NCBI RefSeq assembly: GCF_001424405.1
Contig: NZ_LMPS01000006.1
Location: 62,001-126,000 of the forward strand
Source: Dyadobacter sp. Leaf189
GTDB taxonomy: Bacteria > Bacteroidota > Bacteroidia > Cytophagales > Spirosomataceae
Length of the DNA stretch: 64,000 nucleotides
Direction of reading: 5' to 3'
Of this stretch, positions 8,345 to 17,063 are shown piece by piece. The notes beneath the pieces are model-generated. The model had not been told where the DNA came from and made no database searches. It saw only the letters and a program-made list of their open reading frames with translations. A program made the position numbers and the translations under genes. Each line of letters begins with the position of its first letter. Position 1 is the first letter of the stretch.

Positions 8345-9421
8345 ATGAAAATCATATTTTATCCCATATACCTTACTTCAATAATCGTCCTCGCTGCATG
8401 CGGCAGCAAGCCCAATGAGCAAACCGGAGCAACCGGCAAAGTTCAGATTGATACTGCCAATGCGATACAACCGGTGGTAATTACCGATTCCGTCAAACAC
8501 GATACCGACGATCCGGCGATCTGGATCAATCCTGCCGACCCGGCAAAAAGCCTCGTTTTGGGCACGGACAAAAACGAAGACGGCGCGCTGTATGTGTTTG
8601 ACCTGAATGGAAAAACAATCGCCGATAAGGTTGTCAGAAATCTGCAAAGACCTAATAATGTCGACGTCGCTTACGGACTGAATATCAATGGCAAACCGAC
8701 TGACATTGCGGTACTAACCGAGCGGAAGGCCAATAAAATCCGTGTATTCAGCCTGCCTGACCTGAAACCGATCGATAACGGAGGCATTGAAGTATTTGCG
8801 GGAGAAACCGAGCGCGATCCAATGGGGATAACGTTGTATACCCGGCCGGAAGACAAGGCGATTTTCGCGATCGTGAGCAGGAAGTCGGGCCCGGCAGAAG
8901 GTTACCTCTGGCAATACCAGTTATCTGGCGACGTAAAAGGGAATGTAACCGGCAAGCTTGTGCGGAAATTCGGCAAATACAGTGGCAAGAAGGAAATCGA
9001 GTCCATTGCAGTGGACAACGAGCTGGGCTACATCTACTATTCCGACGAGCAGGTAGGTGTACGCAAATACTACGCCCATCCCGACAGCAGCAGCAACGAG
9101 CTTGCATTGATCCCAAATACGGGCTTTGCAGAGGATAATGAAGGTATCTCGATCTACAAAACGGGAGACAAAACGGGCTATCTGCTGGTATCCGACCAGG
9201 GTGCCGACAAGTTCCATATTTTCAGCCGCGAGGGTTCAAAGGAAAACCCGCACCTGCATGAGCCGCTCAGGATTGTGAAGGTAGCAGCGCACCAGAGCGA
9301 CGGTTCCGAAGTGACCAGCACGGCATTGAATGCGACTTTCAGCAAAGGTTTATTCGTCGTCATGTCCGAAGGAAAGGTTTTCCATTACTATCGGTGGGAA
9401 GATATTATCGGAAAGCAATAA
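8345..9421 (+). CDS. Beta-propeller phytase (3-phytase), lipoprotein
   Basis: Releases phosphate from phytate (inositol hexakisphosphate), normally with Ca2+. The 358 residues start with a lipoprotein signal (LAAC, Cys19), so it is probably anchored to the outer membrane. Blades of the six-bladed phytase propeller can be followed: DTDDPAIWINP near residue 54, GTDKNEDGALYVFDL, RPNNVDVAYG, a Y-W-Q-Y blade, EIESIAVDNELGYIYYSDE near 218, ADKFHIFSREG near 290, and a terminal blade with SEG. The Asp/Glu-rich loops match the calcium and phosphate sites known for the family. It follows the TonB receptor by 20 bases in one operon. The family call is strong; substrate breadth is unknown. Confidence 0.93.
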   Translation: MKIIFYPIYLTSIIVLAACGSKPNEQTGATGKVQIDTANAIQPVVITDSVKHDTDDPAIWINPADPAKSLVLGTDKNEDGALYVFDLNGKTIADKVVRNLQRPNNVDVAYGLNINGKPTDIAVLTERKANKIRVFSLPDLKPIDNGGIEVFAGETERDPMGITLYTRPEDKAIFAIVSRKSGPAEGYLWQYQLSGDVKGNVTGKLVRKFGKYSGKKEIESIAVDNELGYIYYSDEQVGVRKYYAHPDSSSNELALIPNTGFAEDNEGISIYKTGDKTGYLLVSDQGADKFHIFSREGSKENPHLHEPLRIVKVAAHQSDGSEVTSTALNATFSKGLFVVMSEGKVFHYYRWEDIIGKQ

Positions 9422-9464
9422 AACTTACGCAGGAATTACGGGTACTTTCCAAAGCCCGCCGTCT

Positions 9465-9504
9465 TTTGATTGGAACCGCAGCATACCCGGCGGTTCCAAT
9501 CAAA
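9465..9504. repeat. Perfect 15-bp inverted repeat after the phytase gene
   Basis: Arms tttgattggaaccgc (9465-9479) and gcggttccaatcaaa (9490-9504) enclose a 10-base loop. The element fills the gap between phytase and the sigma-factor gene, ending 7 bases before the sigma ATG at 9512. There is no T-tract. It could be a terminator for the phytase operon, or an RNA structure or operator affecting sigma expression. Confidence 0.6.
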
Positions 9505-9511
9505 GCTTCGG

Positions 9512-10117
9512 ATGAAAACGTTCAACGTCGGTTCACTTTCTGAGAACGAGGTCACGCAGTACTGGAAAGCTGCATTGGCCGGCGACCGGGCTTCGTTCCG
9601 GAAGCTCCTCGAAGCGACTTACGACCTGATGTACCAGTACGGTCAGAAATTCAGCCGCGACCAGGAACTTGTCAAAGATGCGATCCAGGATGTGTTCCTG
9701 GAAGTTCTTGAAAAAAGGGCGACACTCAATGGTGATATTCCGCCAAAGCCCTATCTCCTCGCCTCCCTGCGTCGGCGCCTCCACCGCCTCGGCCACCGCA
9801 GCAACTGGCTGCTCCCCACAGGCGAAGAGCATGAAAACGAGTTCGAAATCGAGTTCAGTTCCGAGCATTACTTTATCATTTCCGAAGAAAACAGGCACGT
9901 GGCGCAGCAAATTACCTCGCTGATGAACGCCCTCCCTGCCAGGCAAAAAGAGGTAGTATACCTGCGGTTTTTCCAGGAGCTCGACCGGGACGAGATCGCC
10001 GAAATCATGCACATCCGTCCCCAGTCCGTTTCCAATCTGCTTCAAACTGCATTCAAATGGATCCGCGAGCAATGGAAAACTGCCATTCCGTTTCTCCTTT
10101 CATTGTTGTTCCAATGA
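9512..10117 (+). CDS. ECF sigma factor (FecI/SusC-associated type)
   Basis: 201 residues from the ATG at 9512. The longer frame from 9470 would run through the inverted repeat and adds a non-conserved N-terminus. Region 2 spans about residues 25-85 (YDLMYQYGQKF, AIQDVFLEVL) and region 4 about 135-190 (LPARQKEVVYLRFFQ, then the HTH ELDRDEIAEIMHIRPQSVSNLL). The YLRFF..L motif is typical of Bacteroidetes sigma factors paired with FecR. It is followed by FecR and an STN-bearing SusC, so it should direct transcription of that uptake operon when the receptor senses its ligand. Confidence 0.92.
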   Translation: MKTFNVGSLSENEVTQYWKAALAGDRASFRKLLEATYDLMYQYGQKFSRDQELVKDAIQDVFLEVLEKRATLNGDIPPKPYLLASLRRRLHRLGHRSNWLLPTGEEHENEFEIEFSSEHYFIISEENRHVAQQITSLMNALPARQKEVVYLRFFQELDRDEIAEIMHIRPQSVSNLLQTAFKWIREQWKTAIPFLLSLLFQ

Positions 10118-10209
10118 ACCTTCTTTAAAATAATCCGAAAAAATGTCGGATTAATGCAGTATCAGCCCGGTAGCTATGTCTAATGGTATTTGAAAGGTCA
10201 AATCCGGAC

Positions 10210-11304
10210 ATGAAAGATTACCAAAATTTCTCGGCAGAAGATTTTCTGTGGGATGATGCATTCCGACGGTGGGTACTGCATCCCAATGCGCAGGACAACG
10301 CGCAATGGGAAAGCTGGCTGAGCCAAAATCCGGAAAAAGCAGCGACGGTCGATAGGGCGCGTGAGCTGGTGAAAGCGGTGGGCCCCACTCCTGCTCCGCT
10401 GCCGGAAGCAGAAAGAAACCACGCCATCGGGTCCATTCTCAACCATTTTGATGAATATCCCCAGCCCGCTCCCAACCAAAAACAGGTATGGTTCGCGCCT
10501 ACATTCTGGTTCCGGGCAGCCTGCATTTGCCTGCTTACCATTGGCTTCGTCTGGTTTTTTGCCAAACAGCGGAGCAGCGGGGTGAATGGAGATTTACTGG
10601 CAACAAAAGACATGCGTATAGTGGCGAACACAGGAAAGGCTGTTTTGCGCGTCAAGCTATCAGACGGCAGCGTGGTTTATCTCTCCCCAGACAGCAAGCT
10701 GAGTTACCCCGATCATTTTTCATCAACAAAAAGAACAGTACACCTGAGTGGCGGCGCATTCTTCGAAGTTGCCCGGCAGCCTGGCCGCCCCTTCTATGTT
10801 TTTGCCGGAAGTCTGGTCACCAAAGTGCTGGGTACCAGCTTTCACGTCCGGTCTTTTGACAATGAAAGCAATGCAAGTGTATCTGTAAAAACCGGCCGAG
10901 TTGCCGTATTTGCCAGAGAGAAAAGTCCGCTTACCAGCGACGAGCTCAGCGAGCGGGGCGCCGTAGTGATCGAGCCAAATCAGCAGATTGTACTGGCGCA
11001 TGAAACCGTAAAATTGACAAAGACCATTGTCCCCGATCCCGAACTCATTATCCCGCCTGATGAAGCTATTGACTTCAATTTCAATGATTCCCCTGTTTCT
11101 GACATCTTTAAAACCCTGCAAAAAGCCTATGGTATAGAAATCATTTTCGATGAAAAAACAATGAAACATTGCCCGGTAACAGCCACGCTGACAGACCTGT
11201 CCCTCTACGAACAACTCGACCTGGTTTGCAATGCAGTCCGCGCCAGCTACGAGGTGATCGACGGGCGGATCGTCGTTGATGGAAAAGGTTGCGGGGAAAT
11301 GTAA
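10210..11304 (+). CDS. FecR-family anti-sigma factor
   Basis: 364 residues from the ATG at 10210. One transmembrane helix at about 102-122 separates a cytoplasmic sigma-binding part (with W14 and W24 in the typical FLWDD/FRRWV pattern) from the periplasm. The FecR beta domain covers about 135-250, with GGAFFEVARQPGRPFYV and VLGTSFHVRSF. A C-terminal DUF4974/STN-like domain covers about 285-360 (IDFNFNDSPVSDIFKTLQ, VTATLTDLSL). It relays the signal from the receptor STN domain to the sigma factor. The gene is 92 bases after the sigma gene; a small aatccga/tcggatt hairpin lies in that gap (10132-10152). Confidence 0.93.
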   Translation: MKDYQNFSAEDFLWDDAFRRWVLHPNAQDNAQWESWLSQNPEKAATVDRARELVKAVGPTPAPLPEAERNHAIGSILNHFDEYPQPAPNQKQVWFAPTFWFRAACICLLTIGFVWFFAKQRSSGVNGDLLATKDMRIVANTGKAVLRVKLSDGSVVYLSPDSKLSYPDHFSSTKRTVHLSGGAFFEVARQPGRPFYVFAGSLVTKVLGTSFHVRSFDNESNASVSVKTGRVAVFAREKSPLTSDELSERGAVVIEPNQQIVLAHETVKLTKTIVPDPELIIPPDEAIDFNFNDSPVSDIFKTLQKAYGIEIIFDEKTMKHCPVTATLTDLSLYEQLDLVCNAVRASYEVIDGRIVVDGKGCGEM

Positions 11305-11339
11305 AAGAAAACGCTAAACACTTAATCAATTCAGAAAGT

Positions 11340-14300
11340 ATGAACAAAATAGTACTATCGCCGCATTGTCTCTTGCTGCTGCGGATCAGCCTATTACAAA
11401 TTTGCCTGGCCATGTGCTTTTTCAGCCGGGCCAATGCCGGTCCCTCCGGTGCTCAGGAATTGCTCGGCAGGAAAATCTCTGTTTCCGTTAATTCGGAAGA
11501 AATGGGCCGGGTGTTGAAGAAGATCGAAAAACAGGCTGACGTACGTTTCGTATTCAGCTCGAAACTGATACAATCCACTCGCAAGATCTCGTTTTCGGCA
11601 GAAGCAAAGCCGCTTTCGGAGGTACTTAGCGGCATTCTCACGCCACAGGGGCTTGTGTATGAAGTTAAAGGAAAGAACATTGTCGTAAAACCGAATGATA
11701 AAACCGGCGAGGCAAGTACTACCGGCATTGAAATGCCGCGACAACCCGGCGCAGCTGAAATCACGATCAAAGGAAAAGTGACCGACGCGCAAAATGCAGA
11801 GCCGCTTCCAGGTGTAAACATTCTGGTGAAAGGAACGCAAACGGGAACCTCCTCGGATGCTGACGGAAACTACACCATTCAGGTACCCGACGGCAATGCC
11901 ACGCTGGTGTTCAGCTTTGTGGGGTATACCTCGCATGAAGCTGTTGTGGGCAGCCAGACACAGATCAATGTGAGCCTGAAAACAGATAACAAATCGCTGG
12001 AAGAGATCGTGGTAGTAGGTTACGGAACGGTTAAGAAAAGCGATGTGACCGGCTCGGTATCGTCTGTCAAGGCAGAAGAAATCACCGCCTACCCTGCCCT
12101 GGGAACTGTGCAGGCTTTGCAGGGCCGCGCGGCTGGTGTTCAGATACAGGCCAACAATGGCGAGCCGGGTTCAACCTTCAAGGTACGTGTGAGGGGAAGC
12201 AGCTCCATCAATGCGAGCAGCGACCCTATCTATGTGGTCGATGGATTTGTAGGTGGCGCATTGCCGCCTCCGGAGGATATCGAATCCATTGAAGTACTTA
12301 AAGATGCTTCTGCAACAGCCATTTACGGTTCCCGCGGTGCCAATGGGGTAATTATGGTCACTACCAAAAAAGGTATGTCTGGCAAGCCGAAGATTGATTT
12401 CAACACCTCCTTTTCTTCTCAAACTGAAATCAACCGGCTCGACCTGCTCAATGCATCCCAATTCCTGAGCTATGTACAGGAAGCACGGCCCAACGTGGTT
12501 TCACAAGGCGCAGATACGGATTGGCAAGACCAGATTTTCAGAAAAGGCGGTATTCAGAATTACCAGCTTTCCATTGCCGGAGGCGGGGATAATGTGAAAT
12601 ACTATGTGTCGGGAGCACTTTACGATCATAAAGGGATCATCATCAATTCGGGCTACAACCGCTTTTCGGTAACCAGCAACATTGATATACAAGCTGCAAA
12701 AAGATTGAAACTGGGTTTGAATCTCTTTGCGCAGCGTGTTTCCCGCGATCAGTCCAAAACACAGGAAGGATCTTCCGGCCTTACGCCGGGCGTTGTGGCA
12801 TCCGCATTCAAGTTTGAGCCCGACCAGCCTATTCGCGGCGCAAACGGAAGATTTACGGTAGCGAGATTAAATGACCCGATCGACAATCCCTACGCAATCG
12901 CGACGCAGCTGGAAAACCAGTCACTTACCGATCGCATCCAGGGAAACCTTTATGCAGAATACAGCATCCTGGATGATCTTAAACTGCGGGTTACCATGGG
13001 CGCAACTACCAACAGCGGCCGCGCCGGGACTTACCTGCCAAGTACATTGAACGACGGCCGCAACATAGGCGGGCGCGCGAGTGTCACGGGTACCAAAAGC
13101 ACATTGCTGCTAAACGAGAATTACCTGCTTTACAACAAGAAGATCGGTACTAACCACGATCTGTCGGTCATGGCGGGTTACTCTTATCAAACCTCTTCCA
13201 GCGAACGTTGGGGCGGCACCGGGCAGTCTTTCATCACCGACGCAGTTTCATTCTGGAACCTGGGCGGATCTTCCGTTTGGCAGAGCCCGACCTCAGAATT
13301 GATCGAGTGGCAGCTTGCTTCGCTCTATGGACGGATCACCTACTCGCTTGCAGACCGATATCTTTTCACGGCCAACATTCGCCGTGATGGTTCCTCGAAT
13401 TTTAGCAAAAACAACAAATGGGCAATGTTCCCGTCCGGCGCATTCGCGTGGAAAATGTCAAGTGAGCCATTCATGCAAAACATGCCGGCGATCAGCCAGT
13501 GGAAATGGCGCGTGAGCTACGGATTGACAGGAAACCAGGCCATTACGCCATACCAGACAATGGCGCGCTTCTCAAATGTGTACACAGTAATCAATGGCGT
13601 GGCCGTGAATGCAGTTCGCCCTACTACTGTTGCCAACGACGATCTGACCTGGGAAACAACCAAGCAGTTTGACATCGGAACTGACGTGAGCCTTTTCAAT
13701 AACCGGATTAATGTCGTGCTTGATTATTACCGTCGCGTTACCAGCGACCTGCTGTTCAGCGTGCCGCTTCCGCAATACTCAGGTTACACCAACCAGCTGC
13801 AGAACATCGGTTCGGTTGAAAACAAAGGTTTTGAAATAACCTTCAACTCACGTAACCTGATCGGCAATTTCAAATGGAGCACAGATCTTAACTTCTCGCT
13901 GAACCGCAACAAAGTGCTCAAACTGCCGAATGGAACGGACATTTTCTACAACTCTGCGCCAGGCCACATGGTAGGTCTGGGTCAAACGCAGATCCTGCGT
14001 GAAGGTCAGCCGGTGGGCAGTTTCTATGGCTGGCTTTATGACGGCGTTTATCAGCAAAACGACAATTTCATTCCCGGCGGCGGCTTTGAAGTGGCAGCTG
14101 GCGGCGAGAAATTCAGGGATATTGATGGTAAAAAAGATGCAAATGGTAAGCTCACCGGCGAACCGGACGGTATGCTCAACAGCGACGACCGCACGATCAT
14201 CGGAAATCCGCACCCTAAATTTACCTGGGGCCTCAACAACGATTTCAGCTGGAAAGGATTTGACATGAACGTGTTCTTCCAGGCTTCGCAGGGCAACGAT

Positions 14301-14717
14301 CTGCTGAGCTACACATTAATGGAGCTGAACCTGCTGTCGGGGATCAACAATGCCACTACCGAAGCATTGAACCGGTGGACACCAGAAAATACAAACACCA
14401 ATGTACCCAAGGCAATGGCGGGCCGCACGCGTCGGGTTTCTACGCGCTGGGTGTACGACGGCAGTTTTGTACGTCTGAAAAACCTGGCGTTGGGTTACAA
14501 CCTTCCGAAACCGGTATTGGAAAAACTGAGGATCAGCAAGCTGCGGTTCTACGTCAGCGCGCAGAACATTCTCACATTTACAAAGTACAAAGGTTACGAT
14601 CCGGAGGTTAACTATTCGTCAGAAGGCGATACCGACGGGAACAGGAACCTGGGTCTTGACTACGCCAGCTACCCTAATGCAAAATCCTACACAGTAGGTC
14701 TGAACATCGGTTTATAG
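11340..14717 (+). CDS. SusC/RagA-type TonB receptor with STN signalling domain
   Basis: 1125 residues from the ATG at 11340. The upstream in-frame start overlaps fecR and precedes a good signal peptide. Domains: STN/secretin-type signalling domain at about 40-110 (KISVSVNSEEMGRVLKKI), carboxypeptidase-regulatory-like domain at about 140-215, the junction motif SLEEIVVVGYGT, plug with YVVDGF and SATAIYGSRGANGVIMVTTKKG, then a large barrel ending YTVGLNIGL. The STN domain and the adjacent sigma/FecR pair indicate FecA-type transcriptional signalling. With the SusD partner it should import an oligosaccharide or a similar large ligand. No degradative enzyme is adjacent, so the substrate cannot be inferred. 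Confidence 0.95.
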   Translation: MNKIVLSPHCLLLLRISLLQICLAMCFFSRANAGPSGAQELLGRKISVSVNSEEMGRVLKKIEKQADVRFVFSSKLIQSTRKISFSAEAKPLSEVLSGILTPQGLVYEVKGKNIVVKPNDKTGEASTTGIEMPRQPGAAEITIKGKVTDAQNAEPLPGVNILVKGTQTGTSSDADGNYTIQVPDGNATLVFSFVGYTSHEAVVGSQTQINVSLKTDNKSLEEIVVVGYGTVKKSDVTGSVSSVKAEEITAYPALGTVQALQGRAAGVQIQANNGEPGSTFKVRVRGSSSINASSDPIYVVDGFVGGALPPPEDIESIEVLKDASATAIYGSRGANGVIMVTTKKGMSGKPKIDFNTSFSSQTEINRLDLLNASQFLSYVQEARPNVVSQGADTDWQDQIFRKGGIQNYQLSIAGGGDNVKYYVSGALYDHKGIIINSGYNRFSVTSNIDIQAAKRLKLGLNLFAQRVSRDQSKTQEGSSGLTPGVVASAFKFEPDQPIRGANGRFTVARLNDPIDNPYAIATQLENQSLTDRIQGNLYAEYSILDDLKLRVTMGATTNSGRAGTYLPSTLNDGRNIGGRASVTGTKSTLLLNENYLLYNKKIGTNHDLSVMAGYSYQTSSSERWGGTGQSFITDAVSFWNLGGSSVWQSPTSELIEWQLASLYGRITYSLADRYLFTANIRRDGSSNFSKNNKWAMFPSGAFAWKMSSEPFMQNMPAISQWKWRVSYGLTGNQAITPYQTMARFSNVYTVINGVAVNAVRPTTVANDDLTWETTKQFDIGTDVSLFNNRINVVLDYYRRVTSDLLFSVPLPQYSGYTNQLQNIGSVENKGFEITFNSRNLIGNFKWSTDLNFSLNRNKVLKLPNGTDIFYNSAPGHMVGLGQTQILREGQPVGSFYGWLYDGVYQQNDNFIPGGGFEVAAGGEKFRDIDGKKDANGKLTGEPDGMLNSDDRTIIGNPHPKFTWGLNNDFSWKGFDMNVFFQASQGNDLLSYTLMELNLLSGINNATTEALNRWTPENTNTNVPKAMAGRTRRVSTRWVYDGSFVRLKNLALGYNLPKPVLEKLRISKLRFYVSAQNILTFTKYKGYDPEVNYSSEGDTDGNRNLGLDYASYPNAKSYTVGLNIGL

Positions 14718-14746
14718 TTCATGTGCCAACTTTTAAAAAGCATTTT

Positions 14747-16264
14747 ATGAAAATATATATTAAAAAACTGGCCACCCTTGCACTTCCCGTGATGCTGCTG
14801 GGCTGCGCCGATCTGGCCGAAAAGCCGGTTGGGCTACTCGCACCGGAAGCATTGTTCAAAACTCCGAAAGACGTGGAAACGGCGATATCCGGCGCTTACG
14901 GCTGGATCGCCTCCGAGCGGCTTTATGGCCGGCAGTTCGTATCTGCGCTCTCCTTGCGTGACGATATGTGCGATATCGGCGACCGAGGCACACCCGCTGA
15001 AAGACAGCAGGTAAATGATTTCAACATGGATGATAACAACAACATGGTCAACCAGTTCTGGCCATATTGGTACCAGGTGATCAGCGCAACCAATGCGGCG
15101 ATTGCAGGTGCCCAGCAGTTGGGATTGCCTGATAATGAGATCAACCCACTGATCGCAGAGGCCCGGTTTGTACGCGCATTCTCGTACTTTCACCTGGTTC
15201 GCGTGTTTGGCGATGTTCCTTACATCGACTTTTTTATCACCAATCCCGCAGCCGTAAAGCAGCTGACGCGCACACCGGCAGCGACCGTGTATGCAGGTAT
15301 CCTGGCTGATCTTGAGTTTGCCAAACAAAACCTGCCCGATCAGCAGCCGTCAAATGTGCGGAGCCGCCCCTCGAAGGGAACTGCCGCTTCCTACCTTGCA
15401 GCGGTACATCTTACCTTGCAGGATTATGCCAAAGCGTATGCGGAAGCTAAATGGGTGATTGATAATAAAGACAAATTCGGCTACGGACTGGAAGCAGATT
15501 TCCAGACACTTTTTCGTGCGCCGCAGGCAAATAATTTGAAAGAACACATTTTTGCCATTGATTTTCTGGGATTGCAGTCCGGCGATGGTGGGGCGAATGA
15601 TGATATTATGGCCCCAATGACGGGAGTACGTGGAGGCGATGCCCCAAGAAGTGGGTGGAGTGTAATCGTACCTTCCCAGAAAGTGTTCGATACCTGGGAC
15701 GCGCGCGACTACCGGAAGGAAGTTAGCTTTGACGATTCGCTGCTCATTGGTGGTAAATTGGCGCCTTATACCCAGTTTCCAAATACAAAAAGGCCGCACA
15801 TTGCGAAATATGCACGTTTTGCAGGTACTTCCAATGCAGAAGGCCGCGATTCGGATCACAACTATGCGGCAATGCGCTACGCAGAAATACTGCTGATTGC
15901 GGCGGAAGCAGCAGCCGAGGTGAATGGACCTACTGCAGAGGCGATCGGCTATGTAAACGAGGTACGCGCCAGGGCGAGGAACTGGGCCGGTAAGCCGACT
16001 ACCTTCCCGGCGGATGTGGCACCAGGACTTACCAAACAGGCTTTTATTGATCTGGTGCTGGAAGAACGCCGCATTGAGCTCGCGTTTGAGTACAAAAGAT
16101 GGTACGATATCCAGCGCAGAAAACTGGGTGATGTGGTATTCAAAGGTGCAAACTCCCTCGAACCACACGCAAACTTTAATGCGGCACGCGACTATTTAAT
16201 GCCGATCCCACGTGTGGAATTGCAGGTTAACCCCAATCTTGCCCCACAAAATCCGGGGTACTGA
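14747..16264 (+). CDS. SusD/RagB-family surface lipoprotein
   Basis: 505 residues from the ATG at 14747, giving a lipoprotein signal with lipobox LLGC (Cys20). Family features include the N-terminal TPR-like helices (VETAISGAYGWI, AEARFVRAFSYFHLVRVFGDVPY near 140-160), NYAAMRYAEILLIAAEAAAE near 378, VNEVRARA, LEERRIELAFEYKRWYDIQRR near 443 and the terminal MPIPRVELQVNPNLAPQNPGY pattern. It lids the preceding SusC, 29 bases upstream. A strong hairpin (16283-16320) closes the sigma-FecR-SusC-SusD operon. Confidence 0.95.
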   Translation: MKIYIKKLATLALPVMLLGCADLAEKPVGLLAPEALFKTPKDVETAISGAYGWIASERLYGRQFVSALSLRDDMCDIGDRGTPAERQQVNDFNMDDNNNMVNQFWPYWYQVISATNAAIAGAQQLGLPDNEINPLIAEARFVRAFSYFHLVRVFGDVPYIDFFITNPAAVKQLTRTPAATVYAGILADLEFAKQNLPDQQPSNVRSRPSKGTAASYLAAVHLTLQDYAKAYAEAKWVIDNKDKFGYGLEADFQTLFRAPQANNLKEHIFAIDFLGLQSGDGGANDDIMAPMTGVRGGDAPRSGWSVIVPSQKVFDTWDARDYRKEVSFDDSLLIGGKLAPYTQFPNTKRPHIAKYARFAGTSNAEGRDSDHNYAAMRYAEILLIAAEAAAEVNGPTAEAIGYVNEVRARARNWAGKPTTFPADVAPGLTKQAFIDLVLEERRIELAFEYKRWYDIQRRKLGDVVFKGANSLEPHANFNAARDYLMPIPRVELQVNPNLAPQNPGY

Positions 16265-16282
16265 TTTCTTAATATGGGTATA

Positions 16283-16320
16283 AAAAGGAAAAGCCGGCCA
16301 AATGGCCGGCTTTTCCTTTT
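16283..16320. terminator. Strong bidirectional terminator hairpin
   Basis: A perfect 17-bp stem (16283-16299 with 16304-16320) has an AAAT loop. The stem begins with A-rich and ends with T-rich sequence, so it works for both the SusD operon (+) and the convergent DUF892 gene (-). Confidence 0.85.
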
Positions 16321-16337
16321 ATCGCTTTTTGGCGATG

Positions 16338-16886
16338 CTATTGCTCAACAGAAGCTTGCTCGTTCACATAGCCTTCTGCCAGTCCGGTCAGGATATGGTC
16401 GGTTTCACCTTCCTGATCCAATGTTTGCTGAAGAAGTGTTGCTGCATCTTCATAACCCAGCGTTCTCGCGACGTTACGAAGTGTACCATAAGATGCGATT
16501 TCGTAGTGTTCTACTTTTTGCGCAGCCATGATCAAACCGCAGTCACGTACCATTGTGCCTTTGTCTGTGCTTTCAATGATCTCGTTCGCTTCCTCGATCA
16601 AGCCTTCCATTGCAGCACATTTTTTAGCCTGTGCTTTTTCGCCGATAATTTCAAATACCTGCTCAACAGTCTTGATCTGCTCTTCAGTCTGTGTAGTGTG
16701 GAGTTCAAATGCAGATTTCAACTCGTCTGAGGTCGCATTTTTCGCCATTTTCACCAAAGCTTTCGCAAGGTTCTTCTCAGCCCAGTAGATATCTTTCAAA
16801 CCATCTACGAACAATTCTTTCAATTTTTCACCATCTGCTTCGGTGATCTGCTTGGTTGCTTTTGATGCACTTTTTTTAGTTGCCAT
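16338..16886 (-). CDS. DUF892 / YciE-YciF ferritin-like protein
   Basis: 182 residues. After a Lys/Ser/Thr-rich N-terminal tail comes the four-helix ferritin-like domain of the YciE/YciF (DUF892) family. It contains VDGLKDIYWAEKNLAKAL near 29-46, ELHTTQTEEQIKTVEQVFE near 62-80 and AAQKVEHYEIASYGTLRNVA near 122-141. The Glu/His pattern in these helices fits a di-iron site. Members are linked to stress responses and their reaction is not settled. It is a single gene ended by the shared hairpin at 16283-16320. Confidence 0.9.
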   Translation of the reverse strand: MATKKSASKATKQITEADGEKLKELFVDGLKDIYWAEKNLAKALVKMAKNATSDELKSAFELHTTQTEEQIKTVEQVFEIIGEKAQAKKCAAMEGLIEEANEIIESTDKGTMVRDCGLIMAAQKVEHYEIASYGTLRNVARTLGYEDAATLLQQTLDQEGETDHILTGLAEGYVNEQASVEQ

Positions 16887-17063
16887 TTCGGTTGTGGTTT
16901 TAATGTTGATGTCGCCCCTATTAAAAAAGTCGTTCCAGCAATTCTGTTTTCACCAACATCTAAAAACAGCACAAATAAGAAGATCCGGCAGGGCTGGAAT
17001 AATTTTTTACATACCCGCCCAATTTCACATGTTCAACATCATCAACCAATTAACGGTAAAACT

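Noticed and set aside
15350..16168. 272-codon open frame on the minus strand inside the first SusD gene
   Set aside because: Lies opposite conserved SusD motifs; no recognisable fold or start context.
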